DNA of 64,000 nt from Micavibrio aeruginosavorus EPB (GTDB lineage Bacteria > Pseudomonadota > Alphaproteobacteria > Micavibrionales > Micavibrionaceae). The notes under the pieces are model-generated. The model saw only the letters and a program-made list of their open reading frames with translations. It was not told the DNA's origin and ran no database searches. The position numbers were made by a program, and so were the translations under genes. Below, piece by piece: positions 7,685 through 17,800 of this stretch. How positions within the stretch are numbered: position 1 is the first letter of the stretch; each line of letters opens with the position of its first letter. The stretch is from assembly GCF_000348745.1 (NCBI RefSeq), contig NC_020812.1, positions 691,444 to 755,443 on the forward strand. Reading direction: 5' to 3'.

Positions 7685-8560
7685 TCAATCGAAATATTTG
7701 ATCCGCTCGGCCGGGGGCAATTCGCTGTTCAGCAGCATTTCCAGGCGACGGGGATTGTCCTGCCGGGCGATCGAGGTCATGGCCAGCGCAACCATGGTTT
7801 TGATGGTGGCCTCGTCGTTGGAATTGCGTTCCAGCTTGGCCGCCAGCGGAGCCAGCAAAACCATGCCCAGTACGGCCCCGTAAAACGTGGTCAGCAGGGC
7901 CACGGCCATCGCCGGGCCAATCGCATCCGGGTTGTCCAGATCGGCCAGCATTTGCACCAGACCAATGAGTGTCCCGATCAATCCCATCGCCGGGGCAATT
8001 TCCGATCCACGGCGCAGAATGTTGGCGGACCGGCGGTGGCGTTCGACCAGCGCGTCGATTTCCTGGCTCAAAACACGGTCAATATCATCGGCGTTATAGC
8101 CATCGGTGACCAACTGCACGGCGCTTTGCAGGAATTTATCCTTCTTCAATTCGCTTTCGGCCCCGGCCAGCGCCAGCAGGCCGCGTTTGCGCGCAATCAT
8201 GGCCAGATCCATCAATTGTTTCGCCATGGTGGATGGTTTCCACACACGGCGGAACAGCGAGTTGCCCATGACGCCAATCGACTTGCGTAATTCTTCGCCC
8301 GTGAATGAAATGCTGGTCGCGGCAACGGTACCCAGAACCACAATCAGGATTGAGGGCAGGTTAAAAAAACTGGCGTTGCTTTGGCCGATGGCGATACCAC
8401 CGGCAATCAGCGCCAGCGCGCTGGTCACACCGACAACGGTCGCCAGGTCCAGCTTGCGGCGCGGTGCCGTGATGCTGAGGACCACATCCGGACCGCCAGT
8501 GGCTCCGGATGAATCATCGGAGCTTTGTGCGGCACGCAGTTGGGATGCATCACTGGTCAT
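7685..8560 (-). CDS. motA: MotA-type flagellar stator protein
   Basis: MotA forms the ion-driven stator ring that turns the rotor through FliG. The 291-residue product has four membrane helices (about 40-60, 65-88, 183-205 and 215-240) and the family pattern MGLIGTLIGLVQML followed by IGPAMAVALLTTFYGAVLG. The long cytoplasmic loop between helices 2 and 3 is present, as in PomA/MotA. It lies between fliN and flbD, 28 bases after fliN. The partner MotB is not adjacent and is not encoded elsewhere in the window. ExbB/TolQ is the main alternative, but the flagellar context favours MotA. Confidence 0.88.
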   Translation of the reverse strand: MTSDASQLRAAQSSDDSSGATGGPDVVLSITAPRRKLDLATVVGVTSALALIAGGIAIGQSNASFFNLPSILIVVLGTVAATSISFTGEELRKSIGVMGNSLFRRVWKPSTMAKQLMDLAMIARKRGLLALAGAESELKKDKFLQSAVQLVTDGYNADDIDRVLSQEIDALVERHRRSANILRRGSEIAPAMGLIGTLIGLVQMLADLDNPDAIGPAMAVALLTTFYGAVLGMVLLAPLAAKLERNSNDEATIKTMVALAMTSIARQDNPRRLEMLLNSELPPAERIKYFD

Positions 8561-8588
8561 ACAGTTTTACCAAAGAGGAATTGGAAGA

Positions 8589-8948
8589 TTAGTTGCGATC
8601 CGATTTGACAATCTCGGTCATGGTCACGCCCAGCTTGTCTTCGACCACAACAACCTCGCCACGGGCGACCAGACGGTTGTTGACATAGATGTCGATCGCT
8701 TCGCCGACCTTGCGGTCCAGTTCAACCACGGCACCGCGGCCCAGTTTCAGCAACTGGCTGACCTGCATGGTGGAGCGGCCCAGAACGGCGGAGATTTGCA
8801 CCGGAATGTCATAAATGGCGGTGACGTCACCGGCCATCGGTTCGCCGTATTCGTAATCTTTCTCGTCGCTTTCGGGCAGGCCGACGGATTCGATTTCGTT
8901 CAGGTTCATCCCTGCTTTGGCTTTTGTATCCTGATTATCGTCCGTCAT
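8589..8948 (-). CDS. fliN: Flagellar motor switch protein FliN
   Basis: FliN is a C-ring subunit of the flagellar switch that binds FliM and, through FliH, helps bring the export ATPase to the basal body. The product is 119 residues. The first 40 residues are acidic and variable; the rest is one SpoA domain with the usual pattern IPVQISAVLGRSTMQVSQLL and NNRLVARGEVVVVEDKLGV. Length and domain fit the family. It sits directly between fliH (15-base gap) and motA in a rotor operon. Confidence 0.94.
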   Translation of the reverse strand: MTDDNQDTKAKAGMNLNEIESVGLPESDEKDYEYGEPMAGDVTAIYDIPVQISAVLGRSTMQVSQLLKLGRGAVVELDRKVGEAIDIYVNNRLVARGEVVVVEDKLGVTMTEIVKSDRN

Positions 8949-8963
8949 ATGGACTTCTCCAGC

Positions 8964-9701
8964 TTATTGGCTTTGATCGGATGCGGGGGGTTCCGTTACG
9001 GAAATAGCCGCATTGTGAATGTTCTGTTCACTATTATCGGTCAGGTTGGCCCGGTCTGCAAGGACCTGTTCAATCTGGGCGCTAATCTGTTCGGCCAGAT
9101 GCTGGGGATCGCGCACGGCCGTGCCGTTGGCCCAGCCCATGCGGCACTGCCCGGCGGCCAGGGACGGGTGGCTGCGCACGGTACAGCGGGCCCCTTGGCC
9201 GCCGTCACGCAAAACCGAATCAATATGCTGGCGAATCGCATCCACATAGGCTTCCGGCACCTCGATCACGATTTCCGGCATATCGCGGACCGTTTCCAGC
9301 ACGTTTTCAATCATGATTTTCACGTCATTCAGGCCCGCCTGTTCGTTTAGCGACGGGAAACAGCGTTTGAAAATAGCGTGGGCCAGTTGGACGGCTTCTT
9401 CCTCAAACGTGTTGTAACGCAGGGCCTCGGCGCGGAAGAGCAGGTCGAAATGATCGCGAATGCTGTTCAGCGTCATTGAAACATCTTTTTCAATGCTGCC
9501 CAGCGTTTCATTGATGCCGTCCTTGCGCCCTTGTTCCATGGCGGCCCGGGTGGCTTTGGCTAATTCTTCTTCGCTGAATGTCGGGGGCGGGGGCGGTTCA
9601 TCGGGTGCAATGATCTCTTCCTCTTCCGCCGCATCGAATTTGTTGCGGTCGAACAGGAATTTCCGGACGTCTTTCGGCGATGCTGTATTCTTATCACTCA
9701 T
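8964..9701 (-). CDS. fliH: Flagellar assembly protein FliH (FlbE type)
   Basis: FliH binds and restrains the export ATPase FliI and links it to the C-ring. The 245-residue protein has a charged N-terminus with a proline run, a helical central region (about 60-130, including AMEQGRKDGINETLG) and a C-terminal region resembling the alphaproteobacterial FlbE/FliH family (PEIVIEVPEAYVDAIRQHI, then a GQCRMGW segment). Primary sequence similarity in this family is low, so the call rests partly on the fixed position between fliG and fliN. It starts 21 bases after fliG. Confidence 0.82.
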   Translation of the reverse strand: MSDKNTASPKDVRKFLFDRNKFDAAEEEEIIAPDEPPPPPTFSEEELAKATRAAMEQGRKDGINETLGSIEKDVSMTLNSIRDHFDLLFRAEALRYNTFEEEAVQLAHAIFKRCFPSLNEQAGLNDVKIMIENVLETVRDMPEIVIEVPEAYVDAIRQHIDSVLRDGGQGARCTVRSHPSLAAGQCRMGWANGTAVRDPQHLAEQISAQIEQVLADRANLTDNSEQNIHNAAISVTEPPASDQSQ

Positions 9702-9722
9702 ATTTTAACGCCGTTCCGAACT

Positions 9723-10739
9723 TTAGTAGATCAGCTCGTCTTCCTCGTTGCCGCTGGCAATCACGATCTCGCCACGGGCTTCCAGATCCTTGGTCACATT
9801 GACCACGTATTGTTGTGATTCCTCGACTTCTTTCAGGCGGACCGGGCCCATGGCACCCATGTCTTCCTTCATAATCTTGGCCGCACGTTCCGACATGTTC
9901 GAGAAGAACAGGTCGCGCAGGGATTCCGTCGCGCCTTTGAGGGCGAGGGGCAGTTTGTCCTTGTCCACGGCGCGGATAATGGTCTGGATCGCCGCCGGGT
10001 CCAGTTTGGCCAGATCCTCGAACGTGAACATCAGGCTGCGGATCTTTTCAGCCGATTCCGGCGTGATGCGTTCCAGCTCTTCCATGAAGCGGGTTTCGAC
10101 CGAACGGTCGAGGTTGTTGAAAATCTCGGCCATGACTTCGTGGCTGTCGCGGCGCTGGGTGCGGGACAGGTTGGCCATGAATTCGGTGCGCAGGGTTTTT
10201 TCAACGTCTTCCAGAACTTCCTTCTGCACCGCTTCCATGCGCAGCATGCGGTGAATAACTTCCATCACGAAGTTTTCCGGGAGCAGGGCCATAACGCGCG
10301 CGGCGTGGTCCGGCGTCACCTTGGACAACACAACGGCCACGGTCTGCGGATATTCTTTTTGCAGGAAGTTGGCGAGGATTTCCTCGTTCACGTTGCCCAG
10401 CTTTTCCCACATGGTTCGGCCCGCGGGACCGCGGATTTCTTCCATGATCTGGGTTACTTTGTCTTTGCCCAGAACTTTGGTCAGCAGGCGTTCGGTGGAA
10501 TCCATCGTGCCGACCAGGTTGTTGGTCGAACTCATTTGTTCAGCGAAATCGATAAACAGGCGTTCAACGACGTTGGCGCTGACCTTCCCCAGGTTGGCCA
10601 TGGTCTGGGAGATTTCCATGATCTCCTCATCATCCATATGCTCGAAAATCCGGGCGGTGTGTTCCTCGCCCAGGGCCAGCATGAAGATGGCGGCTTTTTC
10701 GGCACCGGACAGGGTGCGATAATCCTCACGTACACGCAT
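9723..10739 (-). CDS. fliG: Flagellar motor switch protein FliG
   Basis: FliG forms the rotor face that contacts the MotA loops and anchors the C-ring to FliF. The 338 residues match the family length. The N-terminal domain begins [20 protein letters not shown]. The central EHPQ-type motif reads [11 protein letters not shown] at about 127-137, and the C-terminal charged helix [21 protein letters not shown] carries the residues expected to meet the stator. It begins 23 bases after fliF. Confidence 0.96.
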   Translation of the reverse strand: MRVREDYRTLSGAEKAAIFMLALGEEHTARIFEHMDDEEIMEISQTMANLGKVSANVVERLFIDFAEQMSSTNNLVGTMDSTERLLTKVLGKDKVTQIMEEIRGPAGRTMWEKLGNVNEEILANFLQKEYPQTVAVVLSKVTPDHAARVMALLPENFVMEVIHRMLRMEAVQKEVLEDVEKTLRTEFMANLSRTQRRDSHEVMAEIFNNLDRSVETRFMEELERITPESAEKIRSLMFTFEDLAKLDPAAIQTIIRAVDKDKLPLALKGATESLRDLFFSNMSERAAKIMKEDMGAMGPVRLKEVEESQQYVVNVTKDLEARGEIVIASGNEEDELIY

Positions 10740-10762
10740 CGTGCGCTCGTTCCCTTTTTATT

Positions 10763-12406
10763 TTAGCTTTCCTGGCTCATCCAGCTCCGGATCACGGAGA
10801 CGGTTTCAGCAGGGTAGGTGGATACAATATCTTCGACCTTGCGGACGGAGGATGCTTTAACTTTACCTTCGACCTGTTTCATGTCGATCAGGCTATCTTC
10901 TTCCTCGGCTTCCGGCGGGCTGAATTGTTCGCCGCCCGGACCGGTCAAGGCCGGTGTCGGTGCGCGCGCGGACAGCAGGGCTTGTTGATCGCCTTCGTCT
11001 TCGTCGGCGTTCAGACCTTCGGTGGCCAGCAGGCGGCCAACCATCGGCTGCAGAACCAGCAGAACGACCAGGATAACCATGATCGCCACGGTGATGATTT
11101 CAGCCGCACGCAGGATATCGCTGCGTTCAAAACCGAACAGCAGGTTGGACGTATCTTCAATGCCCAGATCCATATCGGCGAATTGCATGTTGACGATTTC
11201 AACCGTATCGCCACGGGATTCATCGTATCCAATCGCGGAGCGGACCAGTTGGCGGATTTGTTCCAGTTCCTGTTCACTGCGCGGTTGGTATGTTTTGTTG
11301 CCCTCGGCATCGGTGGCATAGGTGCCATCAACCAGAACCGCCACGGACAAGCGTTTGACTTCGCCCACTTCGCTGACGCGGTTGCGGACGGTCTTGCTGA
11401 TTTCAAAGTTGGTGGTTTCTTCAACGCGGGACCCTTCGGACGCGCTGCCTGGTTCACCCAGCAAATCGCCAGAAATACCCGGCAGGTTGTTTTGAACGGA
11501 TACGTCCTGCGGCGCGGATTCTTTTTCTGAATTCAGTTCTTCAACCGTTTGAACGGAACGGGCAACCTGGCTTTCCGGGTCGAACACTTCTTCGCTGGTC
11601 GTGACGCGGTCGAAATTCAATTCGGCGGTGACCGTGGCGCGTACGCGGCCATAACCAACGGTACGGCCAATGATGTCTTCAACCGATTGCGTCAGGCGCG
11701 TTTCGTATGCGCGGCGCATTTCTTCGGCTTTCATCGCCATCAGGCTGGTGTCCTGTTCACCACCACGCGCCAGCAAATTGCCCTGGCTGTCGATCACGGA
11801 CACGCTGTCGGCCTTCATGTTCGGCACAGCGGATGCGACCAATGACTGGATCGACATGATCTGTTCGCGTTCCAGACGGGCGCCTTGGTTCAGTTGCAGA
11901 AACACGCTGGCGCTGGCCGGGCGGTTTTCACGGCTGAACAATTCGCGTTGCGGCAGGACCAAGTGGACGCGGGCAGCCTTGATCGGGCTGAGCGAACCGA
12001 TGGTGCGCGCCAGTTCGCCTTCCAATGCGCGGACCTGATTGATGTTCTGAATGAAGTTCGTGGTGCCAAAGCCCGATTGTTTATCAAACAATTCGTAACC
12101 CATCGATCCGCCATTGGGCAGGCCCGCTTCGGCCAGCAACATGCGGGCGCGGCCCACTTCGCTTTCGGGGACCATGATGCGTGTGCCATCGGGTGACACA
12201 TCGTAACGAATTTGGGATTCTTCCAGCTTCGCGGCAACGGATGCGGAATCCGTGGATGACAAATCGCTATACAGTAATTTCAGAGATGGCGTAGACACGC
12301 GCATCGACACGAAAATGAAAAAGATCAAAAGCGTCACCAGCACGCCACCCATGATGCCGAGGCGGGCGGGGCCGAGTTGTCGCAATGTATCCATAAAGCT
12401 GTTCAC
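10763..12406 (-). CDS. fliF: Flagellar MS-ring protein FliF
   Basis: FliF builds the membrane-supramembrane ring, the first structure of the basal body. The product is 547 residues with an N-terminal membrane helix (about 18-37), ring-building motifs (SDLSSTDSASVAAKLEES, then RALEGELARTIGSLSPIKAARVHLVLP), a second helix near residues 432-455, and a FliG-binding tail at the C-terminus. The start is a GTG with AGGA eight bases upstream; an ATG four codons later lacks a ribosome site. It opens the fliF-fliG-fliH-fliN-motA-flbD operon. Confidence 0.96.
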   Translation of the reverse strand: MNSFMDTLRQLGPARLGIMGGVLVTLLIFFIFVSMRVSTPSLKLLYSDLSSTDSASVAAKLEESQIRYDVSPDGTRIMVPESEVGRARMLLAEAGLPNGGSMGYELFDKQSGFGTTNFIQNINQVRALEGELARTIGSLSPIKAARVHLVLPQRELFSRENRPASASVFLQLNQGARLEREQIMSIQSLVASAVPNMKADSVSVIDSQGNLLARGGEQDTSLMAMKAEEMRRAYETRLTQSVEDIIGRTVGYGRVRATVTAELNFDRVTTSEEVFDPESQVARSVQTVEELNSEKESAPQDVSVQNNLPGISGDLLGEPGSASEGSRVEETTNFEISKTVRNRVSEVGEVKRLSVAVLVDGTYATDAEGNKTYQPRSEQELEQIRQLVRSAIGYDESRGDTVEIVNMQFADMDLGIEDTSNLLFGFERSDILRAAEIITVAIMVILVVLLVLQPMVGRLLATEGLNADEDEGDQQALLSARAPTPALTGPGGEQFSPPEAEEEDSLIDMKQVEGKVKASSVRKVEDIVSTYPAETVSVIRSWMSQES

Positions 12407-12557
12407 GTCTGCAATCCTGACAGTAGCGTTAAAGCGGTCGAGCGCGGTGTTGTTTTTAAGTCAAACCGCGCGGACGCGCGGCGCAGAAAACGAGGGTTTC
12501 TCCTATCAAAGGTACCCGAGAATAGGGGGCCGCGCAAATGCGAACCGCATCGTAAAA

Positions 12558-12586
12558 ATTATAGCGCGTTTTGCGCCCTATTGCCA
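12558..12586 (-). promoter_or_regulatory. Putative promoter of the fliF operon
   Basis: Leftward strand: TGGCAA (12586-12581), 17-base spacer, perfect TATAAT (12563-12558). Only three of six -35 bases match consensus. It would give a leader of about 145 bases before fliF. A nearby TGGCAC box does not have sigma-54 spacing. Confidence 0.4.
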
Positions 12587-12639
12587 CGTATGCGGGCCGC
12601 TTTGCCTCGGTCTATCCCTTTGAGTTTTCTGGCACAGTT

Positions 12640-12960
12640 TGCTGTTTCTCATGCCAAATCGGCTAAAATTCCAGTAATGGCTTGATTTCAAGTAATATTA
12701 TGCGTCCGTTTGGCTTAATCTTTGTTGAATCTGTTCATTGTTACTGGAATGTTTCATTTAAGTTAATTGGTCTATCGCAAGTATAGTTTTAAAGTCTTGT
12801 AGTATAAAATGTTATTTCTGGGGCGGTTTACTCGCAGTAATCGGTGATATTATTTAATAAAAGGGCGGGGTTTAGTTTTTTCGAATATTTGCATGGGGTG
12901 AGTTTTTCCTTACAATCGGGGCGAATATTGCCTGCATACATGGGCAGATGCGTGCATTTT
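12640..12960. other. AT-rich non-coding gap between divergent fliF and flaG-like genes
   Basis: This stretch is clearly AT-richer than the genes on either side and has no reading frame with a ribosome site or protein-like composition. It has many TTTAA/TTATT tracts and no clear repeat or hairpin. It probably serves as the control region for the two divergent flagellar units. I see no specific binding site in it. Confidence 0.5.
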
Positions 12961-12961
12961 C

Positions 12962-13011
12962 TTGACAGGTGGTGTGGAATTGCGGTAGCATGGTATCTAG
13001 GTAGTATACCA
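12962..13011 (+). promoter_or_regulatory. Promoter and inverted repeat upstream of the flaG-like gene
   Basis: A perfect TTGACA (12962-12967) is followed after 18 bases by TAGCAT (12986-12991), a good sigma-70-type promoter. An inverted repeat, TGGTAT (12991-12996) and ATACCA (13006-13011), covers the -10 edge and the start site, where an operator would sit. The leader to the ATG would be about 105 bases and includes a GCGCCGT/ACGGCGC stem-loop. Confidence 0.5.
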
Positions 13012-13103
13012 AAAGTGTGACCGCGCGCCGTACAAGTTTGAACGGCGCATTCGGGTGGGGACCCGGAATGGCACACCGCAACGGGTATACGGGTCAGGAA
13101 GGA

Positions 13104-13583
13104 ATGATTGAAGCAGTGAACTCAGTGCTGTCTAACGCGCCGCTGATTCGGGGAAGCACCGAACAGCAGAGCACGTCACGCACGCAAGCTGCTAACCCTG
13201 ACAAGGTTCAAGTGGTGGCGCAGGCCCCGTATATCAGCCCCTATGTTCATGTTGATGTGAATCACGACAGGGCCGTGTTGCAATTGCGTGACCCGGATAC
13301 GGGTGACGTCGTTCGCCAAATCCCGTCCGAGCCGATGCTGGATGCGATGCGCCGTCAGGACGCAACGCTGGAAGCGCGCCGCGTGGCCCAGGCCGAGGAA
13401 TCCGCTCGTGAAAACCGGGTGCAGCAGGTGTCCCAACCGGTCCAGCAGCAGGTGCAGGTTCAGCAGCCCGCCCCGCAAACGCAGGCCCCGACGCCAACCC
13501 AACAACAATTCGCCGCATTCGCCAGTGCCGCAAATTTTGCGGCCGCCAGCCAGCCGACAACAACGGTGAGCGTCCTCGCATAA
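13104..13583 (+). CDS. FlaG-like flagellar protein
   Basis: The product is 159 residues from an ATG preceded by AGGA. An upstream in-frame GTG at 13017 would add 29 residues but lies too close to the predicted transcription start. The middle part (about residues 45-80) has the FlaG-type pattern: VHVDVNHDRAVLQLRDPDTGDVVRQIPSEPML. FlaG proteins influence filament length or assembly, but their mechanism is not settled. The last third is a glutamine/proline/alanine-rich tail with no domain. The gene is divergent from fliF and ends at a clear terminator, so it is probably a single-gene unit. Confidence 0.75.
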   Translation: MIEAVNSVLSNAPLIRGSTEQQSTSRTQAANPDKVQVVAQAPYISPYVHVDVNHDRAVLQLRDPDTGDVVRQIPSEPMLDAMRRQDATLEARRVAQAEESARENRVQQVSQPVQQQVQVQQPAPQTQAPTPTQQQFAAFASAANFAAASQPTTTVSVLA

Positions 13584-13616
13584 CATCTTGAGCAGGTGGG
13601 AAAAACTGAAAACAAG

Positions 13617-13642
13617 GCGACCGATGATCCGGTCGCTTTTTT
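13617..13642 (+). terminator. Intrinsic terminator of the flaG-like gene
   Basis: Seven-base stem GCGACCG (13617-13623) and CGGTCGC (13630-13636) with a six-base loop, then six T residues. It is 34 bases after the stop codon. Confidence 0.85.
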
Positions 13643-13710
13643 GTTTGTGTTTCATGGATACGGTTCGAGGCGTATCGGATAATCCGTGTCCATTCGTAGT
13701 TCAGAAAACA

Positions 13711-13744
13711 AAAACCCCGGCGCGAATTCCGCATCCGGGGTTTT
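13711..13744 (-). terminator. Intrinsic terminator of flbT-flaF
   Basis: Stem AAAACCCCGG (13711-13720) and CCGGGGTTTT (13735-13744) with a 14-base loop. On the leftward strand it follows the flaF stop by 25 bases and ends in a T-run. Confidence 0.75.
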
Positions 13745-13768
13745 AAAAACTGTGGGGCAGGGCGTTGA

Positions 13769-14230
13769 TTACTTCTCTCCGGCCTTTTTCTCTGGCGTGG
13801 CTTCGCCCTCTGGCGTTGGCTTCGTCATCAACCCGGCGGCGATTTCGCGGTTGATGTCGATCAACACGTCCAGCTTTTCCTTTTTCGGGTCGGCCAGAAT
13901 ATCCAGCGTGCGTTTGAAAACGTAAGCGCCCAAATTGGCGATATTGGCGCGCAAAGCGTCGGGGCGGCCATCTTCCTCGCCCGCGGTGGCGTTGTCGACG
14001 AACATCAGCCAGATCTGGCGGTTGTGGCGCAGGGCGTCATCCAGCTCTTCCAGCTTGTAACTGTCCCAGCGGTTTTGAATGTCCTGCATCTTCTGCACGG
14101 CTTTCAACAATGCGCGCGCTTCAATCTCGCGCGGGTCGGTTGTTGTCGTGCGGGCGTGTTGGGCATAGGCCCCGGCGGCGCTGGCGTGCGGGTTGGTCGG
14201 GGGCAGTGGTGGTTTTTGATCACTAGGCAT
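13769..14230 (-). CDS. flaF: Flagellin assembly regulator FlaF
   Basis: FlaF acts with FlbT in alphaproteobacteria to control flagellin translation and secretion. The 153-residue product has the family core: AYAQHARTTTTDPREIEARALL, then LRHNRQIWLMFV, then NIANLGAYVFKRTLDILADPKKEKLDVLIDINREIAAGL. The C-terminal 18 residues are charged and variable. The chosen ATG lies eight bases inside the end of flbT, so translation is probably coupled; a TTG two codons earlier is possible. Confidence 0.92.
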   Translation of the reverse strand: MPSDQKPPLPPTNPHASAAGAYAQHARTTTTDPREIEARALLKAVQKMQDIQNRWDSYKLEELDDALRHNRQIWLMFVDNATAGEEDGRPDALRANIANLGAYVFKRTLDILADPKKEKLDVLIDINREIAAGLMTKPTPEGEATPEKKAGEK

Positions 14231-14606
14231 TATCAATCAAACCTTGTTCGTACTTGATCAGTTCACGCGCTTCTTTCATGGCCTGATAATACTGGCCGGA
14301 AAGAATTTTATCGTTAATGCTGGCGAAGAAAACGGTGGTGGTCGGGGCCGCTTCCTGAATTTCGCGAATGGTTGAGAAATACTTCTCAAAGTATTGATCC
14401 GGCTTGGAAGAAATGTACATGCACTGGATCAGAAAATAGATTTTCTTCGCCGGCGTATTCACGTCTTCTTCGCGCAACACATCCTTCTCGCGCAGGATGG
14501 GGGCGTTGCCCGCAATGTGCAGGCGGGTGCGCTGGCTGTCATTGGTGATGACGGCTTCGCCGATCAGAATTTTTTCACCTGGCTTCAGGTCGATGATAAG
14601 AGCCAT
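14223..14606 (-). CDS. flbT: Flagellin translation regulator FlbT
   Basis: FlbT in Caulobacter binds the flagellin mRNA leader and destabilises the message until the hook is complete. The 127-residue product matches the family throughout: it begins with LKPGEKILIGEAVI, has the central RLHIAGNAPILREKDVL block and a helical C-terminal half (YFLIQCMYISS, then YYQAMKEARELIKYE). It overlaps flaF. Unlike the usual arrangement, a long RTX gene lies between it and flagellin. Confidence 0.94.
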   Translation of the reverse strand: MALIIDLKPGEKILIGEAVITNDSQRTRLHIAGNAPILREKDVLREEDVNTPAKKIYFLIQCMYISSKPDQYFEKYFSTIREIQEAAPTTTVFFASINDKILSGQYYQAMKEARELIKYEQGLIDNA

Positions 14607-14758
14607 AAAGGATTTCTTCCCTGATAAAGCGAACGTCCCAAAATTGGGGGCCGGAATGGCGCCAGAATGGCTTTCACCGTCCGCAGTAAGACCAATACCA
14701 TCTTAAAAGTAACATATTAGCGGAAGGTTAAAAAGTAAGCCTTTCATTTTCCAAAAGA

Positions 14759-14782
14759 AAATCCCGGCACGGGCCGGGATTT
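14759..14782 (-). terminator. Intrinsic terminator of the RTX gene
   Basis: Perfect ten-base stem AAATCCCGGC (14759-14768) and GCCGGGATTT (14773-14782) with an ACGG loop. On the leftward strand it is followed by TTCTTTTGG. It separates the RTX gene from flbT, so the two need not share a transcript. Confidence 0.8.
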
Positions 14783-14814
14783 CCTCCATTCCTTGGTATG
14801 GGGCGGTGAGCGGA

Positions 14815-17800
14815 TCAGGCAATAATATTGCCGTTTGTGTACAGCGCCTGTTCATCCGTCAAACCGGTCACGCCGGTCAGGGATGCAATCTGGGTCAGGC
14901 CGTATGTGCCGCCCGTGCCATCCTGGTCGACGAAGACCGCGCTGTCCGTTCCGTTATCCGTAATGGTTACGAAATCGGTGATCGCGTCGGTCAGCGGGTC
15001 GAACAAAGTGAGCAGGTCGGACAGATCCAGCACATCCCCATCCCCAACCGTGAAGTCGGTAATGGTGTCGACATTGTTAAACGCCGAAGCGGATTCGAAA
15101 ACGAACAGATCGTCATCCGCGCCACCGTTCAGGCTGTCGGCCCCGTCACCGCCATACAGAACGTCGCTGCCCGCGCCGCCATACAGGGCATCCGCCCCGT
15201 CATGGCCATACAGCACGTTGGCCGATCCGTTGCCGGTGATGGTGTCGGCATAATCCGATCCCGATACATTTTCGATATTCGATAACGTGTCGGTCCCGCC
15301 CAGCCCATCGCTGGCCGATCCGGTGGACAGGTCAACGGTAATGCCGGAGGTGGCCGCGCCGTAATCAATATGGTCAATACCGGCCCCACCATCGAACGCA
15401 TTGTCCCCGGCATTGCCGATGAACGCATCGTCATAATCGGACCCGATAATGGATTCGATATTCGACAACGTATCGGTGCCACCCAGGCCATCATTGGCGG
15501 TTCCGGTCGACAAATCGACGGTAATACCGGCAAGGGCGGCGCTGAAATCAACACTGTCGATGCCGTTACCGCCATCAATCACGTTGTTTCCGGCGGTGCC
15601 GATAAAGGCATCGGCGTAATCCGATCCGGTCACGTTTTCAATGCTGACCAGCGTATCGGTGCCGCCCAGCCCGTCATCGGCCATTCCGGCGGACAGGTCC
15701 ACACTGACCCCGGCGGTGGCGGTGCTGTAATCGACTGTGTCGGATCCATCCCCGCCGTTCAGGGTGTCATTCCCGCCCAATCCGGCCAGAACGTCATCCC
15801 CGGCACCGCCTTCCAGTATGTTGGCGGCGGCATCGCCGGTGATGCTGTCGGCAAAACCGGACCCGGTGATGTTTTCGATGTTGGATAATGTATCCGTGCC
15901 ACCATCGCCATCGCTGGCCGTGCCCGTGGACAAATCAACCACAATGCCGGATGCGGCGGCGTTGTACCGCACGGTGTCGTTATCCGCGCCACCGTCAATC
16001 ACATCATCACCCGCACCGCCAATAATAATATTGGCCGCGGCGTTGCCCGTCAGCGTATCGGCATTCGCCGATCCAATGATGTTTTCAAAGGAGAGCAGGG
16101 TATCCGTCCCGCCCAGCCCATCACTGGCCGTCCCGGTCAACACATCAACAACCACGCCGGATGTTGCGGCACTGTAATCGATTGTGTCGATGCCGTTGCC
16201 CGCATCGAGCACATTGTTCCCCGCATCGCCCGTAAAGGTGTCGGCATAGGCGGACCCCGTGACGTTTTCAATGTTGGAAATGGTGTCGGTGCCGCCCGTG
16301 CCGTCACTGACCGTTCCGGTGGCCAGGTTGACGATCACACCGGATGTGGCCGCATTGTACAACAGGGTGTCGTTATCCGCGCCGCCGTCAATGACATCGT
16401 TGCCCGCGCCGCCAGTGATAACGTCATCGCCGTTGCCGCCGTTCAGCGTGTCATTGCCGTTGTTCCCGGTCATGGTGTCATTGCCATCACCGCCATTCAG
16501 AACATTGGCCGCGCTGCTGCCCGTCAGCGTGTCGGCATAGGCCGACCCGATCACGTTTTCAATGCTGGACAATGTATCCGTGCCGCCCAGCCCGTCACTG
16601 GCCGTATTGGTGGTCAGGTTGACGGTCACGCCGGACATGGATGCGCTGTAATCAACCGTATCCGTGCCACTGCCACCGATCAGGCTGTCATTCCCCGCAC
16701 CACCGATCAGAACATCATTCCCGTTCCCACCGTTCAGCACGTTATTGCCCGTGTTTCCGGTGATGGTATCGGCCTGGCTGGACCCGGTGACGTTTTCAAT
16801 GTCGACCAGCGTATCGGTGCCATACCCGGTCGCGGTCCCGGCGACCAGATCCACCGTCACGCCCGTGCCCGACCCGGCAAAGGTCGCGGTATCCGTGCCC
16901 GCACCCCCGTCGATCGTGTCATCCCCCGATCCACCGTTCAGGACATCGTCCCCATCGCCGCCATACAAATCATCATTCCCCGCATCGCCGTTCAGCGTAT
17001 CGGCCCCGGCATCGCCATACAGATCATCATTGTCATTGCCGCCCGACAACGTGTCATTGTCATTGCCACCATGCAATTCATCATCACCCGCACCACCGGT
17101 CAGGGTGTCGGTGCCAAAATCACCATAGATAATGTCGGCGCCCGTTCCGCCATCCAGAACGTTGTTTTCTGAATCGCCTGTAATGGTGTCGGCATAAATC
17201 GAACCAATCACATTTTCGATGGCTGTGATTGTGTCCGACCCTTGGCCGGTCGCTGTTCCATTGGAAAGATCGACGGTTACGCCGGATACGGCGGCGGCGT
17301 AGTTGATCGTATCAACACCGTCACCCCCATCCAGAATGTCGTCGCCTTCGCCACCGAAGAGGGTGTCGTTTCCACCTTCGCCGTAAATTTCATCATTTCC
17401 ATCCCGGCCATCCAGAATATTGGCGTTATTATCACCAATCAGGATGTCATCGTGGCTGGATGCAGTGATGGATTCAAAGTTCGAAATTGTATCGGTTCCA
17501 CCTAAGCCATCGTCGACAGTGCCACTGGAAAAATCAATGGTAACGCCAACGGATGAGGTGGCGAAGCTGAGCGTATCAAATCCCCCCGCACCATCCAGAA
17601 CGTCATTCCCGGCCCCGCCATCAATGACGTTGTCAAGCCCATTGCCAATAATGGTGTCATTATAGGCCGACCCTGTAACGGATTCGATACTGCTCAGGAC
17701 GTCAATGCCTTCACCGATCGCAAGCCCGGTATCCAGATTGACGCTAACCGCTGTTGCAGACGTGGCGTATGTAACTGTATCAATGCCACCGCTACCGTTC

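Noticed and set aside
12630-12645. TGGCAC followed by TTTGC, resembling a sigma-54 promoter
   Set aside because: The GG-to-GC spacing is 8 bases instead of the required 10, and the match is on the strand leading away from fliF.
12828-13076. Leftward 82-codon open frame in the fliF/flaG-like gap
   Set aside because: No ribosome site, cysteine/histidine-rich unlikely composition, and it overlaps a good promoter and the flaG-like leader.
14806-15285. Several long rightward frames opposite the RTX gene
   Set aside because: Repeated GGxGxD codons give open antisense frames; none has a ribosome site or family resemblance.
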